Part shown: positions 19,740-27,843 of the stretch, in pieces | Layout: each line of letters begins with the position of its first letter | Numbering within the stretch: the first letter of the stretch is position 1 | From: Agrococcus sp. ProA11 | Lineage (GTDB): Bacteria > Actinomycetota > Actinomycetes > Actinomycetales > Microbacteriaceae | Assembly (NCBI RefSeq): GCF_039880525.1 | Contig: NZ_CP156989.1 | Span: 1,860,001-1,924,000, forward strand | Length of the DNA: 64,000 bases | Reading direction: 5' to 3' | Program-made: the position numbers and the translations under genes | Notes under the pieces: generated by a model | What the model was told of the DNA's origin: nothing | Database searches by the model: none | Seen by the model: only the letters and a program-made list of their open reading frames with translations

Positions 19740-20198
19740 TCAGCGGGGCACTGCCACCGTGACGGTGTCGCCGCCGTAGCCGTTGGCCAGGTCGCGGCCC
19801 TCGACCGTGACCTCCACGACGTCGTCCGGGATCGCGAACGGGCTGCTGGTGCGGGTGAACGGCTGCTCGCTCGCATGGTCGTGCGTGAGCTCGTGCTCGG
19901 CGAGCACCGTGCCGTCGGCCGTCAGCACTCGCCATCCATCGGCGTAGCGCTCGGGCGAGTCGTACGGGGACGAGATCGTGACGGCGACCGTGAAGTCGTC
20001 GCCGGTCGCCGTGAGCTCGGCGTCGAGCACCTCGGGGAAGCGCTGATCGGCAGCCTCGTCGGGCGTGGCGCTGCTCGCCTCCTGGCCGCCCTGCTGCGGC
20101 GTCGACATCGGCTCGGCCGGCTGCGCCGGGCCGGAGCATCCGGTCAGGATCGTGAGACTCGCGCCGATCGCAGCGACGGCGATGCGGTGTCGTCTCAT
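19740..20198 (-). CDS. Putative lipoprotein, unknown function
   Basis: A 152-residue exported lipoprotein: basic start MRRHR, hydrophobic segment, then lipobox LTGC with the acylated Cys21. A linker rich in Pro, Gln, Ser and Thr (to about residue 45) leads to a single beta-rich domain (LTATGDDFTVAVTISSPYDS ... WRVLTADGTVLAEHELTHDH) that reads like a small Ig-like or immunoglobulin-fold domain. No catalytic motif is seen. A GTG at 20210 would add four residues; the ATG at 20198 gives a standard signal peptide. It lies between lysA and the glycosylase gene and is transcribed away from the latter. Confidence 0.75.
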   Translation of the reverse strand: MRRHRIAVAAIGASLTILTGCSGPAQPAEPMSTPQQGGQEASSATPDEAADQRFPEVLDAELTATGDDFTVAVTISSPYDSPERYADGWRVLTADGTVLAEHELTHDHASEQPFTRTSSPFAIPDDVVEVTVEGRDLANGYGGDTVTVAVPR

Positions 20199-20287
20199 GC
20201 TCGGCGACACTACCGATCCCCGCCGCGCTCAATCGAGGAACCCGCGCTCTCCCGCCGACGGCCAGGCGCATGACATAGCGTGCCAGC

Positions 20288-20992
20288 GTGCCTGATCTCG
20301 ACGCCGCCTGGTTCGAGCGCGACCCGCTCGAGCTTGCCCCGCTGCTGCTCGGCGGCGTGCTGTCACGAGCCGACGAGTCGGGCACGGTCGCGCTGCGGCT
20401 CACCGAGGTCGAGGCCTACCGCGGTACCGACGACCCGGGCGCGCACACCTTCCGCGGCAAGACGGCGCGCAACGCGACGATGTTCCGCCCGGGCGGGCAC
20501 GTCTACTGCTACTTCACCTACGGCCTGCATCACGCGGTGAACATCGTTGCCGGGCCGGAGGGCTCCGGATGGGGCGTGCTCGTGCGGGCGGGCGAGGTCA
20601 TCGACGGCCACTCGCTCGCGCTCGAGCGCCGCTCGGTGCGGCGGGCGGCTCCTCCGACGGGCGAGCTCGCGCGGGGGCCGGGCAACGTCGCGCAGGCGCT
20701 GGGCGCGACGCTCGCCGACGACGGCGCCGCGTTCGTCAGCGCCGCGGCGCGCACGACCACCGTCGGTCGAGGAGGGCCGCAGGCCCGTCTCGAGACCACC
20801 TGGACGTTCACCCCCGCCGCCGAACCGCCGCCGCACCGCACCGGCCCCCGCGTGGGCGTCAGCGGGCCGGGAGGCGATGCATCCGCGTTCCCGTGGCGCT
20901 TCTGGATCCCCGGCGAGCCCAGCGTCTCGGCCTACCGCTCGGCGGCGCGGCGCTCGACCGGCGAGGCGGAGTCCCAGCGCTCGCCCCGGTGA
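20288..20992 (+). CDS. 3-methyladenine DNA glycosylase (AAG/MPG type)
   Basis: Excises alkylated or deaminated purines from DNA. The 234-residue product matches the human-AAG-like family: LLGGVLSR near the start, the active-site LTEVEAYRGTDDPGAHTFRG (about 38-57, with the catalytic glutamate), NATMFRPGGHVYCYFTYGLH (about 62-81) and RGPGNVAQALG. GTG at 20288 gives the usual N-terminus. Residues about 158-170 (VGRGGPQARLETT) are encoded by a copy of the dispersed palindromic repeat found between genes elsewhere in this window, so this C-terminal loop is probably a repeat insertion. The gene stands alone on the plus strand between minus-strand genes. Confidence 0.93.
   Translation: MPDLDAAWFERDPLELAPLLLGGVLSRADESGTVALRLTEVEAYRGTDDPGAHTFRGKTARNATMFRPGGHVYCYFTYGLHHAVNIVAGPEGSGWGVLVRAGEVIDGHSLALERRSVRRAAPPTGELARGPGNVAQALGATLADDGAAFVSAAARTTTVGRGGPQARLETTWTFTPAAEPPPHRTGPRVGVSGPGGDASAFPWRFWIPGEPSVSAYRSAARRSTGEAESQRSPR
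20760..20797 (-). repeat. Dispersed palindromic repeat inside the glycosylase gene
   Basis: Read on the minus strand this is GGTCTCGAGACG, a GGGCCTGCGGCCC stem-loop, then CTCCTCGACCGACGG, the same structure as the intergenic copies at 23518, 39005, 52346 and 59659. It is in frame and free of stops within the coding region. Confidence 0.75.
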
Positions 20993-21057
20993 CCCGCGTC
21001 GGTCCTCCGACCGCGAAGGTCGCGAGGAGAGGACGCGTGCCGAAGAGAGGACATTGA

Positions 21058-21123
21058 GTCCTCTGTTGGGGACAGATCGCGAATCCGTCCTCTGTTGGGG
21101 ACATATCGCGGATCAGTCCCCTG
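21058..21123. repeat. 29-nt direct repeats, two full copies and one partial
   Basis: GTCCTCTGTTGGGGACA begins at 21058 and again at 21087, each followed by a variant of KATCGCGRATC; GTCCCCTG at 21116 starts a decayed third unit in the same 29-nt register. Each unit contains a small GTCC/GGAC inverted repeat. The repeats lie between the convergent ends of the glycosylase gene and argS. Confidence 0.75.
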
Positions 21124-21181
21124 CTCGTGACGGGCCGGTCGGCGGCGAGCTCCTGAGCACAGTGGACACCGGGCCGGGCGG

Positions 21182-22840
21182 CTACATCCGCTCGGGCGCG
21201 GAGACGCCGACCGTGGTCAGCGCCGTGCGCAGCACCTGGCCGGTCGCGTCGTTCAGCCACAGGCGCGTGCGATGCACCGCGGTGACCTCCTCGTCGCCGA
21301 CCGGCGTCACGCGGCAGGCGTCGTACCAGCGGTGGTAGAGCCCGGCGAGCTCCTCGGCGAAGCGCGCGACGCGGTGCGGCTCGCGCAGCTCAGCCGCCTG
21401 CGCGAGCACGCGCGGGAAGTCGGCGAGCGCACCGAGCAGCGCGGATTCGCTCGGGTGCTCGAGCAGCGACGGGTCGAACTCGCTGCGGTCGATGCCCGCT
21501 GCCGCCGCGTTGCGGGCGACCGCCGACATGCGGGCGTGCGCGTACTGCACGTAGTAGACAGGGTTGTCGTTCGTGCGCTGGGTCAGCAGCTCGAGGTCGA
21601 TGTCGAGCGGTGTGTCGGCGCTCGAGCGCACGAGCGCGTAGCGGGCGGCGTCGACACCGACCGCATCCACCAGGTCCTCCATCGTGACGATGGTGCCCGC
21701 GCGCTTCGACATGCGCACCGGCTGCCCGTCGCGCAGCAGGTTCACCATCTGGCCGATGAGGAGCTCGAGGTTCACGTGGGGCGTGTCGCCGAACGCGGCG
21801 CACATCGCCATCATCCGGCCGACATACCCGTGGTGGTCGGCGCCGAGCATGATGATGTTCTGCTCGAAGCCGCGCTCACGCTTGTTCTGGTAGTACCCGA
21901 GGTCGCCGGAGAAGTACGCCGGTGCGCCATTGGAGCGCACGAGCACGCGATCCTTGTCGTCGCCGAACGAGGTCGTGCGCAGCCAGAGCGCGCCATCCTG
22001 CTCGAAGACGTGGCCGCGCTCGCGCAGCGTCTCGATCGCCCGGTCGACGGAACCATCCGTCTGCACCTGGTGCTCGTGGAAGTAGACGTCGAAGTCGACC
22101 CCGAACTCGTGCAGGTCGCGGCGGATCTCGTCGAACATGAGCTGCACGCCGCGGGCCCGGAACTCCTCCTGCAGATCGGCGTCGTCGAGGTCGAGCAGGT
22201 CGCCGTCATAGGCGTCGTCGACCTTGCGCGCGATCTCGGCGATGTAGGCGCCGCCATAGCCGTCCTCGGGCGTGGGGTCGCCGCGGAAGGCCGCGACCAG
22301 GCTGCGCGCGAAGCGATCGATCTGGCCGCCGTGGTCGTTGAAGTAGTACTCACGCGTGACGAGCGCGCCCTGGCGCTCGAGCACGCGGCCGAGGCTGTCG
22401 CCGACCGCCGCCCAGCGCGTGCCACCCATGTGGATGGGTCCGGTCGGGTTGGCCGAGACGAACTCGAGGTTGATGCGGATGTCCTTCAGGCTCTCCCCCG
22501 AGCCGTAGGCATCCCCGGCCTCGACGATCGTGCGGGCGAGCTCGCCCGCGGCGCCCGCCGCGAGCGTGAGGTTGATGAAGCCCGGTCCGGCGACCTCCGC
22601 GCGCGCGATGCCGTCGATCTCCGCGAGCGAGGCGGCGACCTCGTCGGCGAGCTCGCGCGGATTGGCGCCCGCCTTCTTCGCGAAGCGCATGGCGGCGTTC
22701 GTCGTCCAGTCGCCGTGGTCGCGATTGCGCGGGCGCTCGAGCACGATGTCGGTCTCGCTCACCTCGACCTCTGCCGCTCGTCGCCCGACCGCCGAGCGGA
22801 CGGCGGCGAGCACGGCAACAGAGAGATCAGAGGGCTGCAT
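21182..22840 (-). CDS. argS: Arginine--tRNA ligase
   Basis: Charges tRNA-Arg with arginine. The 552-residue class I synthetase has the N-terminal Add-1 domain, the HIGH-type signature [20 protein letters not shown] (about 128-147) and the KMSKS-type [10 protein letters not shown] (about 374-383), followed by the helical DALR anticodon domain ending in [14 protein letters not shown] at 22840 is preceded closely by GAAGG. It is the first gene of the conserved argS-lysA-hom block, though a minus-strand lipoprotein and a plus-strand glycosylase gene now separate it from lysA. Confidence 0.97.
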   Translation of the reverse strand: MQPSDLSVAVLAAVRSAVGRRAAEVEVSETDIVLERPRNRDHGDWTTNAAMRFAKKAGANPRELADEVAASLAEIDGIARAEVAGPGFINLTLAAGAAGELARTIVEAGDAYGSGESLKDIRINLEFVSANPTGPIHMGGTRWAAVGDSLGRVLERQGALVTREYYFNDHGGQIDRFARSLVAAFRGDPTPEDGYGGAYIAEIARKVDDAYDGDLLDLDDADLQEEFRARGVQLMFDEIRRDLHEFGVDFDVYFHEHQVQTDGSVDRAIETLRERGHVFEQDGALWLRTTSFGDDKDRVLVRSNGAPAYFSGDLGYYQNKRERGFEQNIIMLGADHHGYVGRMMAMCAAFGDTPHVNLELLIGQMVNLLRDGQPVRMSKRAGTIVTMEDLVDAVGVDAARYALVRSSADTPLDIDLELLTQRTNDNPVYYVQYAHARMSAVARNAAAAGIDRSEFDPSLLEHPSESALLGALADFPRVLAQAAELREPHRVARFAEELAGLYHRWYDACRVTPVGDEEVTAVHRTRLWLNDATGQVLRTALTTVGVSAPERM

Positions 22841-22901
22841 CCTTCGATTCTAGTCCGCGCGCCCGCTCCGGCTCGTCGGCCGTGCGCCCTATTCTGGCTG
22901 C

Positions 22902-23483
22902 ATGTCACGCCCTCGCCTGCACCTGCGCCGCCCCCTGCCCGTCGCGATCGTGGCCGCGGTGACAGCCATGGCGCTGACCGGTTGCGAGCCGGGTGCGCTG
23001 GCCCCCACGGATGCTGCAACCGACTCTCCGAGCGCCTCCGCCACCTCCGAGCCGATCGAGACGCCCGGCGCCACGGACGAGCCGATCGACGCCGAGCCGG
23101 AACCGACGGTGCTCCCGACGACCGCGCCCGTGGCGGGCGAGCTGCCGTGCTCGGACGTCTACACCGCCGACCAGCTCTATGACTTCAACCCCAACTTCGC
23201 GCCCTCCAACCAGCAGGGGCAGCTGCCCGGCGCGATCGGCGAGATCGCGGAGGCGGGTGGCACCGTCTGCGTGTACGAGCACGTGACCGGGTCGGACCGG
23301 CTGCTGATCGCCGTGCAGCAGGACGCATCGACGAGCGACTACCCGGGCTTCGAGACGGTCGGCGACGAGGGCATCGCGACCACCCTCGCGAACGACGCGC
23401 TCATCAGCGTGGCCTCTGTCTACTTCGTGAGCGAGCAGGATGCGCGCCCCGTCGTCGACGACGTCGCCTCCAACCTCGACTGA
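22902..23483 (+). CDS. Putative lipoprotein, unknown function
   Basis: A 193-residue exported lipoprotein: basic N-terminus MSRPRLHLRRP, hydrophobic helix, lipobox LTGC with Cys28. A long Ser/Thr/Pro/Glu-rich linker (about 30-80) precedes a compact domain with two cysteines (PCSDVYTADQLYDFNPN and GGTVCVYEH) that may form a disulfide. No family could be named. It is divergent from argS (61-nt gap) and ends 34 nt before a pair of dispersed palindromic repeats. Possible cell-envelope binding protein; this is inference. Confidence 0.78.
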   Translation: MSRPRLHLRRPLPVAIVAAVTAMALTGCEPGALAPTDAATDSPSASATSEPIETPGATDEPIDAEPEPTVLPTTAPVAGELPCSDVYTADQLYDFNPNFAPSNQQGQLPGAIGEIAEAGGTVCVYEHVTGSDRLLIAVQQDASTSDYPGFETVGDEGIATTLANDALISVASVYFVSEQDARPVVDDVASNLD

Positions 23484-23517
23484 CGAGCGCTCCGTTGGCC
23501 GCGACCGCGCCACCCCT

Positions 23518-23606
23518 GTAGGTCGAGGAGGCGGCGACCGAAGGTCGCTGCCGTCACCCCCGAAGGTCGAGGAGGCCGCGACCGCAGGTCGCGGCCGTCA
23601 CGAGGC
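23518..23606 (-). repeat. Dispersed palindromic repeat, two tandem copies
   Basis: GGTCGAGGAGGC ... GCCGTCAC at 23518-23557 and again at 23563-23606, the second ending GTCACGAGGCC. On the minus strand they read GTGACGGC, stem-loop, GCCTCCTCGACC, the same family as the copies at 39005, 52346 and 59659. Centre stems GCGACC/GGTCGC are complementary, so each copy folds as a hairpin. They fill the gap between convergent genes. Confidence 0.75.
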
Positions 23607-23610
23607 CGGG

Positions 23611-24402
23611 CTACAGGATCCGATACCGCTGCCGCGGGTCGTCGACGGTGCCCTCCGGCAGCCCGTCGTCCTCCGCCTCGACGGTCAGCGACCGGAGCCG
23701 CACCGGCTTGCCGGTCGTCGTCGCCCAGGCGGTCTCGAGCGCATCCGCGCCCGTCGCGATGCGGATGAGGCTGCCGCGCGGCGCGAGCCCCGTGGCGTCG
23801 ACCACCCACCAGTCGCCGTCGACGTACACCTCGGCGACCGCGTGGAAGTCCGGCGGCAGCAGCCCCGGCGCGTAGACGCCGGCGTAGCGAGCGGGGATGC
23901 CGGCGGCCCGCGCGAGCCCGATCATCACGTGCGTGTAGTCGCGGCACATGCCGCCGCTCTTCTCGAGCGTCGTCGCGGCCGAGTCGTCGATCTCCGAGAG
24001 CGACGGCTCGTAGGTGAAGCCGCGCGCGATCCAGTTGCGCATGGCGTCGATCTGCTCGAAGCCGCTCGCGCGACCGAAGCGCTCGTCGACGAAGCCACGC
24101 AGCGCACTGGCCTCGACGTAGCGGGAGTCCTCGAGATAGCGCGCGGGATCGCCGCCATCGACGGGCCGCTGCAGATGCGTCAGCGTCGAGCGGATGTCGA
24201 CGTCGAGCGTGCCCGCACCGGCCGTGAACGTGAGCTCGCGCGTGTCGTGCGCGCCCGGCTCGATGCTCCACTCGACGGGCGTGCCGTCGAGCGTGACCGA
24301 GATCCGGTCATCCGACCCGTACGCCTCTGCGGGCAGCGCCAGCAGCACGAAACTGGTATCGCCCTCGAGCGACATGGAGAAGGCAGCATGGGCGGTTCGC
24401 AT
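23611..24402 (-). CDS. Transglutaminase-like protein
   Basis: A 263-residue cytoplasmic protein with an N-terminal beta region and a transglutaminase/protease-like core. The catalytic triad is visible: Cys153 in GGMCRDYTHVM, His187 in DFHAVAEVY and Asp202 in WWVVDATG, with the usual spacing. No signal peptide is present. Such proteins in bacteria are mostly thought to be peptidases or amide-forming enzymes; substrate unknown. It ends next to the repeat pair at 23518 and starts 37 nt downstream of the pilO-like gene on the same strand, so it could be read at the end of the pilus operon, though no functional link is evident. Confidence 0.82.
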   Translation of the reverse strand: MRTAHAAFSMSLEGDTSFVLLALPAEAYGSDDRISVTLDGTPVEWSIEPGAHDTRELTFTAGAGTLDVDIRSTLTHLQRPVDGGDPARYLEDSRYVEASALRGFVDERFGRASGFEQIDAMRNWIARGFTYEPSLSEIDDSAATTLEKSGGMCRDYTHVMIGLARAAGIPARYAGVYAPGLLPPDFHAVAEVYVDGDWWVVDATGLAPRGSLIRIATGADALETAWATTTGKPVRLRSLTVEAEDDGLPEGTVDDPRQRYRIL

Positions 24403-24439
24403 CGCGAGGATTCTCCCACAGCGACCTGGCCCTCAGCCG

Positions 24440-25204
24440 CTACGGCGCGGGCTGCTCGGTGGGCATCGCGTACAGGAAGCCGACGACGTCGAGCTGCCCG
24501 GCGCCGAGCTGCGCGGGGGCGGCCTGGGCGGGATCAGCAGCGGGGTCGATCTGCCCGACGTCCGCCGCTGTCGGTTCGGTGAACGTCGCGGACGAGACCG
24601 AGATCAGGCGGGTGCCCATCTGCAACGCGTTCAGGAACGCCGACAGCTGCTCGGTGCTGCCCATGGCAGAGACCGTGACGGGGATCGCCGCGAGGTTGTC
24701 GCCGGTGATCAGCGGGCTGGTGAAGGGCATCGGCGCGCCGTTGACCGCCTCCGGCGCGGCCGCCGGCGCCGGAGCCTCCGCGTCATCGCCCTCCGCCGGT
24801 TCCGCCGGTTCAGCCGGACTCTCGGCCGGGGGCGGCGCGGTCTCATCGAGCGGCGGCAGATAGACCATCGCGGCGTCCGTCGTGACACCGCTGAGCGTGA
24901 CACCGCTCTGCTGGGCGAGAGCATCGACTTGTCGGAGGAACGCCGCATACTCCTCGCCCGACGGTAGTCCCTCAACGAGAGCGTCGTGCTCGGCGTGCAA
25001 TGCGTCGATCCCGACGGCGGCCTCCTCGAGCGCGATCAGCCGCGTCTCGTGCACCATGTTCTGCGCTTCGACCGCGGAGCGATCGTCGTCTGCGCGCGCA
25101 GCAGCGTCAAGGCTCGGCGATATCGCGCCGAACCACCCGCCGAGTGCGACGCCGACCGCGAGCAGCGCGGCGCCCAGGCTCCAGAGCCGGTCCTTGGCGT
25201 TCAT
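24440..25204 (-). CDS. pilO: PilO-like type IV pilus inner-membrane assembly protein
   Basis: A 254-residue bitopic protein: short cytoplasmic start, one membrane helix (about 8-28), a coiled-coil (about 35-85) and a C-terminal domain (VTVSAMGSTEQLSAFLNALQ ... RLISVSSATF) with the ferredoxin-like fold pattern of PilO. A Pro/Ala/Glu-rich linker (about 120-155) interrupts it. PilO pairs with PilN to form the alignment platform linking the ATPase/PilM to the growing pilus. Its ATG overlaps the pilN stop by 1 nt (TGATG). Last gene of the pilus operon. Identification rests on topology, fold pattern and position. Confidence 0.8.
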   Translation of the reverse strand: MNAKDRLWSLGAALLAVGVALGGWFGAISPSLDAAARADDDRSAVEAQNMVHETRLIALEEAAVGIDALHAEHDALVEGLPSGEEYAAFLRQVDALAQQSGVTLSGVTTDAAMVYLPPLDETAPPPAESPAEPAEPAEGDDAEAPAPAAAPEAVNGAPMPFTSPLITGDNLAAIPVTVSAMGSTEQLSAFLNALQMGTRLISVSSATFTEPTAADVGQIDPAADPAQAAPAQLGAGQLDVVGFLYAMPTEQPAP

Positions 25205-25974
25205 CAGTTCTCCTCGGCATCAGTGCTGGCGGCTTCCGCGTTGTCTGTCGCGTCTCCGCTGGCATTGGCAGCGGGTGCCTCCGCTGGACCGACATCGATC
25301 GGTGCGTAGCGACCGGTGTAGGCGCCCTCCCCGAGGTGCAGCACGAAGGTGGTCTCGGCGACGCCTGCGTCGGCGGCCGTGTTGGTCGGCACCTGCACAT
25401 CGGCGAAGCCCGGCACCGCTTCCAGCGCGTCGACCACGTCGGCGGCCGACATGATGCTCGAGGTCTGGACGGAGATGGAGACGGTCGCGACGCGCGGCCC
25501 CTGCAGCGGCACGCCGGCCTGCACGTAGGCCTGCATCGGCGATGCGCCGTCGACGAAGAGCTCGGTGACGACGGCACCGGCGGGCAGCTTCGAACGGACG
25601 TCGGCGAGCACCGCCTGCCAGTCGATCTCGGTGCCCGTGATCACCTGTCTCGCCGCGGTGCGCTCCTCGATCTGGCGCTGCAGCGTGGTGACCTCGACGA
25701 ACTCCGCCTGGCGCGCGAGCAGCGCCTCGGTGCGCTGCGCGGTGGAAGCCAGTCGCACCTCCGCGAGGATCGCGGCATAGGTCGCCGCGGCGCCACCGCC
25801 CGCAGTGGCGACGATCGCGAGCACGGCGACCGCGATGACGCCGCGGCGCGTGCGGTTGCTCTTGCGAGTCTCGCGCACCTCCCGTGGCAGCAGGTCGACG
25901 CCGGGCGATCCGCCGAGCACCAGCGTCTGCCCCGCTGCGGGGCCATCGCCAATGGTGAGACCGAAGACCTTCAT
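25204..25974 (-). CDS. pilN: PilN-like type IV pilus assembly protein
   Basis: A 256-residue bitopic protein. GSPGVDLLPREVRETRK (about 22-38) is the cytoplasmic PilM-binding motif (usually INLLP), then one membrane helix (about 45-70), coiled-coil and a ferredoxin-like domain (VATVSISVQTSSIMSAADVV). The tail is rich in Ala, Asp and Glu. It bridges PilM and PilO under the pilus machine. It overlaps pilM by 4 nt and pilO by 1 nt, so all three are co-translated. Confidence 0.85.
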   Translation of the reverse strand: MKVFGLTIGDGPAAGQTLVLGGSPGVDLLPREVRETRKSNRTRRGVIAVAVLAIVATAGGGAAATYAAILAEVRLASTAQRTEALLARQAEFVEVTTLQRQIEERTAARQVITGTEIDWQAVLADVRSKLPAGAVVTELFVDGASPMQAYVQAGVPLQGPRVATVSISVQTSSIMSAADVVDALEAVPGFADVQVPTNTAADAGVAETTFVLHLGEGAYTGRYAPIDVGPAEAPAANASGDATDNAEAASTDAEEN

Positions 25975-27005
25975 GCTGCGCTCCGCATCGCCAGGCCGAC
26001 GGCAACGACCGCCCGCGTCGAATCTGCCGCCGTGCGATCGCGATCTCGGTCGCGCACCGCGAGGGCGCCGAAGGGATTGCCGCGCTGGATGGGCATCCGC
26101 AGCACTTCGCCCAGCGCCGCGGTGAAGCCCGCGAGGCTCGCGCCGTCGCCGGTCAGCATCGCGCTCCGCACCGGGAGTCCTGGGCGCGCTGAGGCGAAGT
26201 AGGTGATGGTGTTGCGCACGCCGGTGACCAGCTCTCCCGTGACCTCGCGGATCGCGTCGACCGCCGGCTGGTCGTGCGGAGCGATCTCCTGCACGCCGAG
26301 GCCGAGCGCACGCTTCGCGGCCTCTGCAGTCTGCCGGTCGATGTCGAGCCTGGAATGCAGCGCATGCGTCACCTCATCGCCGCCCGTGGGGATGATGCGC
26401 ACGAACTGCGGCACGCCGCCGCTGACGATCACGACCGACGTGGTGTGCGCGCCGACATCGACGACCGCGACCGCGTCCTCGGCATCCGTGACGGGCAGCA
26501 GCGCGCGGCTGATCGCGAACGGCACGAAGTCCACCGACTGCGGCTCGAGCTTCGCACGCCGGACAGCGTCGATGGTGGCGAGCACGCCCTCCTTCATGGC
26601 GGCGACGAGCAGGCCCTGCACCTGACCGTGGCCCGCGTCGGCGATGGGATAGAAGTCGAGGATCGCGTCGGCGACGGGCACCGGCAGCAGGTCATGCACC
26701 TGGAAGGGCAGCGACTCGCGGATGATCGGCAGCGGTGCGTTCTGCACCGTGAGCTCGCGAGCGATCACCTTGTCGTTGCCGATGCCGAGCACGACACGGT
26801 TGGTCGAGAACTTCCCCTGCTTCCACAGCGTCTTCAGCGCCGAGGTGATCACCTGCGGCTCGATGACCTCGCCTCGCTGCAGCACGCCGCTGGGGAGTGC
26901 GAGCGAGTGATAGCGCACGAGCTTCGGGCCCTTGCGCGTGCGCGTGACCTCTGCGGCACGGATGCCCGTGGCGCCGATGTCGAGCCCGACGATGCTGTTG
27001 CTCAT
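25971..27005 (-). CDS. pilM: PilM type IV pilus assembly ATPase-fold protein
   Basis: A 344-residue actin/FtsA-fold protein on the cytoplasmic face. SIVGLDIGATGIRAAEV (about 4-20) is the phosphate-1 motif, VAVVDVGAHTTSVVIV (about 180-195) phosphate-2, and AMLTGDGASLAGF the adenosine motif. PilM binds the PilN tail and couples the motor ATPases to the platform. The ATG at 27005 has ATAAGGGGATATC upstream, 10 nt after the pilD stop. No missing motif is seen. Confidence 0.9.
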   Translation of the reverse strand: MSNSIVGLDIGATGIRAAEVTRTRKGPKLVRYHSLALPSGVLQRGEVIEPQVITSALKTLWKQGKFSTNRVVLGIGNDKVIARELTVQNAPLPIIRESLPFQVHDLLPVPVADAILDFYPIADAGHGQVQGLLVAAMKEGVLATIDAVRRAKLEPQSVDFVPFAISRALLPVTDAEDAVAVVDVGAHTTSVVIVSGGVPQFVRIIPTGGDEVTHALHSRLDIDRQTAEAAKRALGLGVQEIAPHDQPAVDAIREVTGELVTGVRNTITYFASARPGLPVRSAMLTGDGASLAGFTAALGEVLRMPIQRGNPFGALAVRDRDRDRTAADSTRAVVAVGLAMRSAA

Positions 27006-27015
27006 CGATATCCCC

Positions 27016-27843
27016 TTATTCCAGTCCTACGAGGCGCAGGTATGCGTGCCAGATCGGCGCACCCGCGAAGATCGCGACGCCCGCGCCAGCGAGCATCCAT
27101 GGGCCGAACGGGATGCCGCTGCCGCGACCCACCCGTCCGAGCAGCGCGAGCACGAGTGCGAAGAGCCCGCCGAGCAGGAAGGCGGCGAAGGCGCCGACCG
27201 CCAGCTCGGGCCAGCCGAGCCAGCCGAGCGCCATGCCGATCACGCCCGCGAGCTTCACGTCGCCCATCCCCATGCCACGCGGGTAGGCGAAGGCCATGAG
27301 CAGGTAGCCCGACCACAGGATGGCCGCGCCGAGCGCCGCGCGCAGCATGGCGCCCGGGTCGCCCGTGACGAGTCCGGCGATGCCGAGCAGCGCGGCCAGC
27401 ACCGGGTAGGACGGCAGCACGATCGCGTCGGGCAGCCGGTGCGTGTCGAGGTCGATCCAGGCGAGAGCGATGCCGATGCCCGCGAGCACCAGGAAGGCGA
27501 GGGTCTCGGCGACGGCGCCGATGCCGGCGGCGAGCGAAGTCTCGAATGCCACCCAGGGCGCGAAGCGCAGCACGATCGCCGCGAACGCGACGCCCGTGAG
27601 CAGCTCGACGAACGGATAGCGCACCGAGATCGGCGAGGCGCAGTCGCGGCACTTGCCGCGCAGCAGCAGCCAGCTGAGCACCGGCACGTTGTCGAACGGG
27701 CGGATCTCGCTGCCACACCCTCCGCACGCGCTCGGCGGTCGCACGATCGATCGCCCGGCCGGCACCCGGAAGATGACGACGTTGAGGAACGAGCCGATCA
27801 GGAGCCCGAAGCCGCCGGTGACCGCGGTGGCCGCGGCGATCAT
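27016..27843 (-). CDS. pilD: Prepilin peptidase and N-methyltransferase
   Basis: Aspartic membrane protease that removes the prepilin leader after glycine and methylates the new N-terminus. The 275-residue protein has eight hydrophobic helices, the N-terminal cytoplasmic domain with the zinc-type cysteine pairs CGGCG and CRDC (about 40-68), and both catalytic aspartates: IDLDTHRLPD (about 133-142) and the GMGDVKL motif (about 195-201). The cysteines indicate the methylating, bifunctional form. ATG at 27843 overlaps the stop of the pilX-like gene by 4 nt. Confidence 0.94.
   Translation of the reverse strand: MIAAATAVTGGFGLLIGSFLNVVIFRVPAGRSIVRPPSACGGCGSEIRPFDNVPVLSWLLLRGKCRDCASPISVRYPFVELLTGVAFAAIVLRFAPWVAFETSLAAGIGAVAETLAFLVLAGIGIALAWIDLDTHRLPDAIVLPSYPVLAALLGIAGLVTGDPGAMLRAALGAAILWSGYLLMAFAYPRGMGMGDVKLAGVIGMALGWLGWPELAVGAFAAFLLGGLFALVLALLGRVGRGSGIPFGPWMLAGAGVAIFAGAPIWHAYLRLVGLE

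Noticed and set aside
25204-27005. Type II secretion or Tad system instead of type IV pilus
   Set aside because: PilM, a PilT-type retraction ATPase with its own C-terminal motif, a PilB tetracysteine and the Phe1/Glu5 pilin all favour a type IVa pilus.
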